From Armatimonadota bacterium (GTDB lineage: Bacteria; Armatimonadota; Armatimonadia; Armatimonadales; Armatimonadaceae), in assembly GCA_030833025.1 (NCBI GenBank), contig JAURHZ010000163.1:1-5386 (forward strand): a DNA stretch of 5,386 nt. The letters run 5' to 3'. The notes under the pieces were generated by a model. The model saw only the letters and a program-made list of their open reading frames with translations. It was not told the DNA's origin and did no database searches. A program made the position numbers and the translations under genes. Below, in pieces: positions 1 to 5,386 of this stretch. Position 1 is the stretch's first letter, and every line of letters starts with the position of its first letter.

Positions 1-458
1 CCATTGCGAACTGGGTACATGACACACTTGTTAGTACATCGAAAAACAATCTCGTGTCTGAATGGACCAAGTCAATCGAATGTTGGCGGACACTTTTGGA
101 GAGGGCCGAGATGGCTGACTTGGATGTTCCGTTGGAGGCCAAGTGGTTAGTCGACATTTCTGAAGTTCAACCTGATCGAAAGTCGGAGCGTTCAGAAGCA
201 ATTGAAAACAAAGTAGTAAATGCCCTAGTTGAGGTGATGGACCTTCATGCGACGGGCTACTGGTCATGTGTTCGTGAATGGCACGAGAAGTCAACTACAC
301 TGTCAAGCGCAGAATATTCATATGTCAATCGCGTTATAGGCAACAATGTTCCTAACGATTCACAAGCCAAGTCCCTTATTGCCATTCGAGACAAAGTTAA
401 GGCCGCAGGTATGGTTACAAAACTGGATAAGAAGGGGCAACATAAGCTGGTCAGCTAG
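1..458 (+). CDS. C-terminal fragment of a possible AIPR-type (abortive infection phage resistance) protein; 5' end outside the window
   Basis: The reading frame is open from base 3 to the TAG at 456-458 and gives 151 residues with no stop, so the gene very probably enters from the left edge. A GTG at base 54 could serve as a start, but it has no ribosome binding site and the protein-like sequence continues upstream of it, so I treat it as internal. Visible features are a Trp/Cys motif (EWTKSIECW, residues 20-28), a charged stretch (about 55-70), then a mixed helical region with YW (about 86-87) and a Lys-rich end. The order 'EW.K...CW', then a 'YW' helix, then a final helix after an 'S.A.SL..IRDK' segment resembles the C-termini of AIPR proteins as I remember them. 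No catalytic region is present to confirm this. If correct, the complete protein would be roughly 550-700 residues and act in anti-phage defence. Its composition is AT-richer than the genes to the right. It converges with the lipoprotein gene, one base separating the two stops. Coding status is fairly sure; the family is a guess. Confidence 0.6.
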   Translation, partial: IANWVHDTLVSTSKNNLVSEWTKSIECWRTLLERAEMADLDVPLEAKWLVDISEVQPDRKSERSEAIENKVVNALVEVMDLHATGYWSCVREWHEKSTTLSSAEYSYVNRVIGNNVPNDSQAKSLIAIRDKVKAAGMVTKLDKKGQHKLVS

Positions 459-459
459 T

Positions 460-2166
460 TTATTCATTATAAACATTGAAAGTGTGTTCAAGTAAATGCC
501 CCCAACAACCCACTGGTATCAAACCATAGCTGCCGGGCGTTTGCGCTTTCAACTGCTGCGTGCGCCCACTTGGCCAGCGGATACTCACATCCACAGGACC
601 GGATACCATCCCCAGCCCCACAATCACACGGCCATCGCTCGCGGACATATACGAGCCATCCGTGTGCGCATGACGCACAAATGTCTTTCCACCTGCTTTG
701 ACCGTCACGATAGCGCCGCTACCATCCCGGGTGGACTTCGTCCCGATCAGCTTCAGCCCAATCCACGCACCGCTTGCTGCGTTCTCATTCGCATAAATGT
801 GCACGCCACCAAAGCTGTCAATGGTCACGACATCCGGGCGGCCATCGTTGTTAATGTCGCCGATCGCTAACCCGCGGCCTACGATTGGTGTCGTAAACTG
901 TGAACCCACTTGCGCTGCGGCATCTTCGAAGCGCTTGCCATCGATGTTTCTAAGCAGCTGACTCGGCTGTTTGAACACACTCTTCGGCTTGATGTCTTGG
1001 ACATTGTCCATCACGTGGCCATTTGTCGTAATGATGTCTAAGAGCCCATCGTTGTCGATATCGACCATTCGTAAGCCGAATGTCACCAGTGAGCGCGTGG
1101 GGAATGCGGTATTGGATGGCACGCTGACATCCGAGAACAAGTCCGGGCCATCGCTGTGGTAAAGCGACATCGGCTCCGTCTCGAATGTCGCCACCGCGAG
1201 GTCAAACTGGCCATCGTTGTCGTAGTCGCCCCAGTCCACACCCATACCACCGTGAACCTTGCCATCCATGTCGTATGCCGTCCCTGAGCGCGCACCGACA
1301 TTAGAAATCTTCAACGGCTTGGTGCTTTCAACCGCGAGGAGGTCGCCCGGGCTTTCATCGTTTGCGATGGCGATACGTACCTTGCCAGTTTGGTTTACAT
1401 CAAGTGCCGCAATCCCAAGGCCCCGGCCATTCGTTTTGATGCCAGCGGATTTGGTGATGTCAGCAAACTTCAGCCCATTTGTGTTGCGGAACACGGCTGC
1501 CTGAAGGGGGACGTATTCGCGTGGGCCGCACGCACCCAGAACGGTGGTTCCATTCGGGCTCCGGAAATCGCAGCGCTCACGTGTGCCTTTTTCCGGGTTG
1601 TAGGCAACATAGTTGGCCACGATGAGGTCCGATTTGCCATCGAGGTCGATGTCGGCAAACGCTGCGGATGTTCCCCACGGCTGAACGGGAATGCCACTTT
1701 GTGCGGTGACATCTTCAAAACCATTCCTGGTATTGCGCCACAAATATCCCGTGCGGTAACCGGTTAGATAGACATCCAGATCGCCATCATTGTCCATATC
1801 GCCGACAGCACACCCCTGCGGCGAGATCTTTGTTGGGGGAAGCGTTGTTGGTGATGCCTTGAAACCGAGCTTGCCATCGCCATCGTAGAGTGCAACCTGA
1901 GCGCCGATAACGAGGAGGTCGAGGTTGCCATCGTTGTTGAAATCCGCCAGCGCGCAGCCATTTCCAATTGTCTGCAGCAAGGTCAGTGGCCGGTCTTTTG
2001 GCATTTCAAATGTGTAGGCTGCGACAGGCGTTTGTGCCGTTACATCCCGGAGCCAGCCACCCGATGACTGCTTATCCTGCGTGGTTTTTGGTGCATTACA
2101 ACCAGCGATCAGGGTGATAGCAAGGAGCGTTGCCACGGATGGCGGCGTGTAAGCGGTACGCATCAT
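460..2166 (-). CDS. Surface lipoprotein with FG-GAP/VCBS beta-propeller and C-terminal ASPIC/UnbV domain
   Basis: This is a 568-residue predicted exported lipoprotein. The N-terminus has one Arg, a hydrophobic core (about residues 9-21) and a lipobox LIAGC, with the lipidated Cys at 23. Asn follows the Cys, so there is no Asp retention signal of the E. coli type. A short Gln/Ser/Gly linker leads into seven FG-GAP/VCBS repeats with calcium-binding loops of the form DxDxDGxxD at residues 75-83, 123-131, 172-180, 256-264 (degenerate), 314-322, 369-377 and 437-445. These should fold as a beta-propeller. Residues about 465-551 are an ASPIC/UnbV domain, recognised by the GTKS.RDG.GA segment, the HTDGSYMSASD loop, and RWPSG near 530. 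Two cysteines (199, 213) flank a loop typical of the CRTAC1-like family. The family is extracytoplasmic and often linked to surface binding or glycan use; its precise role here is unknown. A 17-residue tail after the domain looks atypical. Two adjacent ATG codons start the gene; I chose the first. The gap from the upstream gene is nine bases, without a well-spaced Shine-Dalgarno sequence, so translation is probably coupled. Confidence 0.93.
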   Translation of the reverse strand: MMRTAYTPPSVATLLAITLIAGCNAPKTTQDKQSSGGWLRDVTAQTPVAAYTFEMPKDRPLTLLQTIGNGCALADFNNDGNLDLLVIGAQVALYDGDGKLGFKASPTTLPPTKISPQGCAVGDMDNDGDLDVYLTGYRTGYLWRNTRNGFEDVTAQSGIPVQPWGTSAAFADIDLDGKSDLIVANYVAYNPEKGTRERCDFRSPNGTTVLGACGPREYVPLQAAVFRNTNGLKFADITKSAGIKTNGRGLGIAALDVNQTGKVRIAIANDESPGDLLAVESTKPLKISNVGARSGTAYDMDGKVHGGMGVDWGDYDNDGQFDLAVATFETEPMSLYHSDGPDLFSDVSVPSNTAFPTRSLVTFGLRMVDIDNDGLLDIITTNGHVMDNVQDIKPKSVFKQPSQLLRNIDGKRFEDAAAQVGSQFTTPIVGRGLAIGDINNDGRPDVVTIDSFGGVHIYANENAASGAWIGLKLIGTKSTRDGSGAIVTVKAGGKTFVRHAHTDGSYMSASDGRVIVGLGMVSGPVDVSIRWPSGRTQQLKAQTPGSYGLIPVGCWGHLLEHTFNVYNE

Positions 2167-2175
2167 GGTGTTTTG

Positions 2176-5130
2176 TTAGCCTTTCCCCGATGTTGGTTGT
2201 TGAGCGCCTTCCGTACGGGCAAGCTCGAATTCGATGGCGGGAGAACTTAACAACTTTGTGGCAGAGTCTGCACTAAAGACAGCCCCTTCAAAGTGCGCCC
2301 AATCTTGGTGACTGGTTGCAACGCCTTTAGAGCGGAGAACGATCTCCCGTCCATTCTTAAGCTTAAGTGTTAGCGTAAGGTGCCCAACTTTAAACTTATC
2401 TTCATTGTTGGCGCAGCGCAGAACGATGGACCACTTACGCGTTGTTGGGGTGTTCGGTGTCACTGGGACTGTAAATGCGAATGGAGTCCATTGATCGCCG
2501 CATGCGGGCAAGTTGCCAACATGTGTTTCATTCACAAAAATGCGTTTTGCACCGTAGCCTGCGTTTACGCCGAATGCATCCAGTGTTAGCTTGATGCTTG
2601 CGACTTGCGCGAGCTCTGTGTCCGATGCCTCGACGGGAACAGCGGGTTTTGCGTCAATGGTGTGCTCATCGAAAACGGGCGTCGCCTCGCGCAGCACGCC
2701 GGGGAATGTTTTTGGCGAAAGCTTGATGTCAGCATCATCTCCAAATGGCCGCTCCGCAATGATATGCACTTCGCAGCGCGTTGTCGTTTCGGTTCCCGTG
2801 ATGCCAACCGTGAACTCCTTGCCGGTAAATGGAGCGATGTCAAAGCCTGCCATCTCCCACATCCGGGCCGTTTTACTTGGCATCCCATCGATTGCATATC
2901 CAGCAAACTGGTTCAGCGCACCCTTGGTTTTCCGCGTTGGCTCCACGGCTTTTCCGTTGATTTCAATGACCGGCAATGTTGGATAGCCGATGACCAGGAG
3001 CGCACGTTGCCCGGTGGCGAATGGCGCGAGGCTGATGGTTTTGATGCTGGGATTACGATTATCGCTGACACGGACCGCAGGGGCCATTTTGACCATCGGA
3101 CCGCGGGCGGCCCCGGGGCGCAGCTCGATCGCGATGGTCTCATAGGCTGGAATCGTGACCGTGCACTCTTCGCCGCCCGTGAAGCCAAATGGCAGCTCCT
3201 GGGTGTATGGGTAGACGGTTCGGCCGCTCCAAGGCTGGCCAAGTTTTCCATTGAAGAGCGTCGTTGCATCGAGCTTGACGGTAATGGTCTTGGTTGTCGG
3301 GGCAGGGTTTCGAATGACCAGCGTGCCAGTCTTGCCACTTTCCGCAAAGCCGACAAATCCGTAAGGCGCACCTTCATCCGGGCGGCCACCGATATAAACG
3401 GTGTTGATGAGATCTTCCCGGCGGCTGTCCGCCCATTTGTGGATAGCGATGAGCGCCTTCCACTCAGGTGCCGTGACGGACTTTGGCGAGAGGTACCACT
3501 CGCGCAGTAGGGTTCCGCGGCCGTAGTGCATCAGGATGTAATCGCACCAGTCGCGGTAGGTGTCGGTCGGGAGGGACATTTGGCCGGCGGCGTTGCGGAT
3601 GATGCCATGGGTCATGATGGCGCTAATCGGGAACCATGGCCGGTCAGCGGGATCACCCCACATCCTCCAGAAATAGACATCCCGGTCCGTGGTCGCCTGC
3701 GCACGTCCGCTCAGCTCAGGGGCGTTTGCATTAAAGCCATCATCCCCTGCGAGGAGCCATACCGTATCGGCATGGTTTAGCCATCCGGGCGCGTGCCAGG
3801 TCCAGTTGGTGGCATTGATAAAAACGCCTTTTTCCTTTGGATAGCGTGTCGCTCGGATAAAGCCATCCATTTCGGCTTCGTGGCCGTGTCGATCGGTTGG
3901 GATGGTGTTTGACAGGTGATTAAAGTCGAACTTGTAGTACTTAATGGCGCCGGTGTCGGTGAGTGTTTTGAGCTGGCTGGTCAGCGCGGCATTGTATTCG
4001 GCCTGCGCGAGGGAGTGGTGTTCAAAGTACTGGGAGAAGTAAGGGTTTGCTTTGGCGCGTTTGTAGCCGGCGGATGTTCCCCACGCGATGTCATTTGTGG
4101 TGTTGTCGGCGGCGATCCAGAGACCGAGCGCGGAGCCGGATTTGCGGAGGCTTTTACCGAGCTGCCCGATGGTCTGCATCCCGTTCGGGAAGAGGCTCTT
4201 CGCGGGTTGCCAGACGGAGCGTCGGTCTTGCCAGCCGTTGTCAGGAACCATCGCATCGATGCTGATGCCGCTTCCGGCGAGTGGCTTTTGGAAGGCGGCG
4301 AGGGTTTTGTTGAGGTTGTCTCCGCGGATATCCTTGCCATCCGGGTCGAACCAGTTGTTGTAGTGGGTGAGGGTGCGTGCGTTGTTTGCGGGCCGGACAT
4401 AGCGGAGGACGGTCTGTTCGGCGGATGCGCCTTTCTTTATGGGGATGCAGGTGATGGTCTGGCTTTGGATGGTGGAGCCGGGGCCATTTGTGGCTGCTTG
4501 TGGGATGGGAAAGTGGAAGGCGCGAACGAGGCCTGGTGTTGGCTTTGCTTCCTGATCTGCGCCGGCGTAGTCGATATAGCTGTGGTTCCCGACGCGTTCA
4601 AAGCGGCGTGCGTAGGCGGCTGGTTGGTTGCCATTGTTGTGGCGGGTTAGCATCGTGGGGTTTTCCGGCAGCAGGACGATGCTATTGCCGATGACCACTG
4701 GCTCTCCTCGTCCACCACGGGATGTGGCGATGGTGGTGGTGAAGCGTTCGACTTCGATGTGGAGTGGTGTGGTTGCGGTTGGGAGTGTAAGGTGGATGGA
4801 TTTTTGGATACCGGCTGCGATTTTGGTGAACGTTGTGGTGATGCTTGTTGGGGCATCGGTGATTAAACGGAGGTGTGGGCGCTGGATATACGTGATGGTT
4901 GTGGTCGAAGGGGAGGGGGCATCGACACGTTCGGTGGTGTAGTCCCGGGCGGTGATGACCTTTCCATTAGCCAGCTTGATTGCAAACTCATCGGATGTGA
5001 TGGGATGGGATGATTTTGTAAACCCATTTTGGATCTGGGTTGTCGTAAGGGTGCCATTTTGGTTGTTCAGGATGCGTGTGATGTTTCCTGAGCGAATGTT
5101 GAGCTTTGCATGTTGCTGGCGTGTAGGCAT
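2176..5130 (-). CDS. Large glycoside-hydrolase-like protein, clan GH-D (alpha-galactosidase-like) TIM barrel with extra beta-rich C-terminal regions
   Basis: This is a 984-residue protein. Residues about 10-240 look like the N-terminal beta-sandwich of GH36-type enzymes, with SDEFAIKLANGK at 46-57. Residues about 285-545 look like the catalytic barrel: ISIDAMVPDNGW (289-300), FPNGM (314-318), GLWIA (336-340), and YYKFDFN (398-404), in which Asp402 matches the nucleophile Asp at the end of strand 4 in GH36/GH27. HADTVWLLAGDDG (453-465) offers Asp455, Asp463 or Asp464 as acid/base; spacing of 50-60 residues from the nucleophile is usual in the clan. A beta domain with RNPAPTTKTITVKL (607-620) follows. 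Residues about 680-984 are beta-rich and I cannot assign them; they may be one or two binding modules. The expected activity is hydrolysis of a galactoside or related glycan; the substrate is unknown. The ATG at 5130 is the only plausible start: an in-frame TAA lies four codons upstream and the next Met is residue 160. There is no signal peptide and no clear ribosome binding site. It is probably the first gene of a two-gene operon. The first ~400 codons have very skewed base use. Confidence 0.85.
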   Translation of the reverse strand: MPTRQQHAKLNIRSGNITRILNNQNGTLTTTQIQNGFTKSSHPITSDEFAIKLANGKVITARDYTTERVDAPSPSTTTITYIQRPHLRLITDAPTSITTTFTKIAAGIQKSIHLTLPTATTPLHIEVERFTTTIATSRGGRGEPVVIGNSIVLLPENPTMLTRHNNGNQPAAYARRFERVGNHSYIDYAGADQEAKPTPGLVRAFHFPIPQAATNGPGSTIQSQTITCIPIKKGASAEQTVLRYVRPANNARTLTHYNNWFDPDGKDIRGDNLNKTLAAFQKPLAGSGISIDAMVPDNGWQDRRSVWQPAKSLFPNGMQTIGQLGKSLRKSGSALGLWIAADNTTNDIAWGTSAGYKRAKANPYFSQYFEHHSLAQAEYNAALTSQLKTLTDTGAIKYYKFDFNHLSNTIPTDRHGHEAEMDGFIRATRYPKEKGVFINATNWTWHAPGWLNHADTVWLLAGDDGFNANAPELSGRAQATTDRDVYFWRMWGDPADRPWFPISAIMTHGIIRNAAGQMSLPTDTYRDWCDYILMHYGRGTLLREWYLSPKSVTAPEWKALIAIHKWADSRREDLINTVYIGGRPDEGAPYGFVGFAESGKTGTLVIRNPAPTTKTITVKLDATTLFNGKLGQPWSGRTVYPYTQELPFGFTGGEECTVTIPAYETIAIELRPGAARGPMVKMAPAVRVSDNRNPSIKTISLAPFATGQRALLVIGYPTLPVIEINGKAVEPTRKTKGALNQFAGYAIDGMPSKTARMWEMAGFDIAPFTGKEFTVGITGTETTTRCEVHIIAERPFGDDADIKLSPKTFPGVLREATPVFDEHTIDAKPAVPVEASDTELAQVASIKLTLDAFGVNAGYGAKRIFVNETHVGNLPACGDQWTPFAFTVPVTPNTPTTRKWSIVLRCANNEDKFKVGHLTLTLKLKNGREIVLRSKGVATSHQDWAHFEGAVFSADSATKLLSSPAIEFELARTEGAQQPTSGKG

Positions 5131-5349
5131 GTCGTCAGTTTATGGCAATTTTGATACGACCTTTGTGAGAGGCGTTCTTTTAGGTGGTGGAAGCGACCGT
5201 TCCGCAGCCTGATGCTTCACTAGGTGGAAATCGATGTGCGCGTGGAGGCCTCGGTAAAGTTGTCACGCATTTGTCCGGGATGGCGCGTCCGGGTCACCTT
5301 TACAATGTGAGTTCCACTCCGCGTTGATTTGGGTATAGTGAACTTCAGC
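5131..5349. promoter_or_regulatory. Intergenic region between divergent genes, presumed to hold both promoters
   Basis: This 219-base region has no credible gene and must carry the upstream signals of the minus-strand glycosidase/lipoprotein operon, and of the plus-strand gene at 5350 if that is real. I see no strong sigma-70-like promoter for the operon: TATCAA and CATAAA hexamers lie just upstream of its start but lack a good -35 partner. Short repeats are present. GTCCGGG occurs at 5273-5279 and 5287-5293, a period of 14, flanked by GTCAC at 5262-5266 and 5293-5297. TAGGTGG occurs at 5181-5187 and 5221-5227. GTCGT/ACGAC arms at 5131-5135 and 5156-5160 lie directly upstream of the ATG. Any of these could be operators, but none matches a regulator I recognise. 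Confidence 0.45.
5334..5339 (+). promoter_or_regulatory. Candidate -10 element for the right-edge gene
   Basis: TATAGT differs from the sigma-70 -10 consensus by one base and lies 10 bases before the ATG at 5350. There is no good -35 hexamer at 16-18 bases (the position reads about GTTCCA), and the TTTACA at 5299-5304 is too far, with a 29-base gap. If used, transcription would start a few bases before the ATG and give a nearly leaderless mRNA. This is a weak call. Confidence 0.2.
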
Positions 5350-5386
5350 ATGAAACAGCGAACTCTTGGTTATATCCATCTCAGTA
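5350..5386 (+). CDS. Start of a divergent gene cut by the right edge; possibly an aldo/keto reductase
   Basis: An ATG at 5350 opens a frame that reads MKQRTLGYIHLS before the window ends. An opening of the form M-[KQ]-x-R-x-LG is common in aldo/keto reductases, where it forms the first beta strand before a G-[LI]-x-VS motif. Only 12 residues are visible, so the family is a guess. The frame stays open upstream to a stop at 5308-5310, and a GTG at 5338 could also serve as start; the ATG fits the family pattern better. There is no evident Shine-Dalgarno sequence. A TATAGT hexamer lies 10 bases upstream of the ATG, so if it is a -10 element the transcript would have almost no leader. The gene is divergent from the glycosidase-like gene and shares its upstream region. 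If it is an oxidoreductase, it might act on a sugar released by that enzyme, but this is speculation. Confidence 0.35.
   Translation, partial: MKQRTLGYIHLS

Noticed and set aside
445..456. AGCTG/CAGCT palindrome at the end of the left gene, as a terminator
   Set aside because: The arms are separated by only two bases, leaving a four-pair stem at most; followed by a few T residues but too weak to call.
475..492. Inverted repeat TTGAA/TTCAA (476-480, 487-491) near the end of the lipoprotein gene, as a terminator
   Set aside because: The stem is only five AT-rich pairs, lies within the coding sequence, and has no clear U-tract in either direction.
496..870. Plus-strand open frame of 124 codons
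   Set aside because: It is antisense to the ASPIC/UnbV part of the lipoprotein gene and rich in His, Arg and Thr without any domain.
817..1959. Recurring GCCATCGTTGT-like words on the plus strand, as a DNA repeat array
   Set aside because: They fall in the calcium-loop codons (NDG motifs) of the FG-GAP repeats, with irregular spacing set by the propeller blades, so protein constraint explains them. There is no CRISPR-like spacing.
2605..3510. Plus-strand open frame of 301 codons
   Set aside because: It lies wholly antisense to the glycosidase-like gene, whose translation has clear family motifs; the antisense product is rich in Arg, Cys and Trp and resembles no family.
3916..4650. Long plus-strand open frame (244 codons, rich in Gly, Val, Cys) opposite the glycosidase-like gene
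   Set aside because: It is antisense to a well-supported enzyme and covers the G-rich skewed region, where few stop codons are expected by chance. Its translation has no recognisable motif.
5220..5270. Minus-strand 16-codon open frame in the intergenic region, as a leader peptide or lost signal peptide
   Set aside because: The product is hydrophilic and Ser/Thr-rich, with no hydrophobic core, no run of a regulatory amino acid and no ribosome binding site.

Overview
The window is bacterial chromosomal DNA of moderate GC content. It holds two complete genes on the minus strand and the fragments of two further plus-strand genes, one at each edge. The lineage cannot be fixed from this sequence. 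A lipoprotein with FG-GAP/VCBS repeats and an ASPIC/UnbV domain, beside a large glycoside-hydrolase-like protein, is a combination common in Planctomycetota, Verrucomicrobiota, Acidobacteriota and Armatimonadota. None of the visible start codons has a convincing Shine-Dalgarno sequence, which would suit a lineage that often initiates without one. This assignment is tentative.

Layout. Bases 1-458 (+) carry the last 151 codons of a protein that enters from the left edge. Its C-terminal pattern resembles AIPR-type abortive-infection (phage-resistance) proteins as I remember them, but the match is from memory and weak. Its stop codon lies one base from the stop codon of the convergent minus-strand lipoprotein gene (460-2166). 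Nine bases upstream of that gene ends a 984-codon gene (2176-5130, minus) for a glycosidase-like protein of the clan GH-D (GH36/GH27/GH31) type. These two minus-strand genes look like one operon, transcribed right to left. A 219-base intergenic region (5131-5349) separates the operon from a divergent plus-strand gene. Only about 12 codons of that gene are visible, and they begin like an aldo/keto reductase.

How the genes may work together. The lipoprotein should be exported, lipidated and displayed on a membrane, with a calcium-dependent beta-propeller and a C-terminal ASPIC/UnbV domain of the kind found in surface or carbohydrate-associated proteins. The glycosidase-like protein has the catalytic-barrel motifs of alpha-galactosidase-like enzymes and at least two extra beta-rich C-terminal regions, but no signal peptide. 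A role in acquiring or processing a galactoside or related glycan is a reasonable inference; the substrate is unknown. If the right-edge gene is an oxidoreductase it could act on released sugar, but this is speculative. The left-edge gene seems unrelated and lower in GC, so the 458/460 junction may be the edge of an acquired segment.

The points most worth checking are the strong, abrupt base skew over the first ~400 codons of the glycosidase-like gene, its missing signal peptide, its unassigned C-terminal third, and the one-base convergent junction where the lipoprotein carries an unusual tail.
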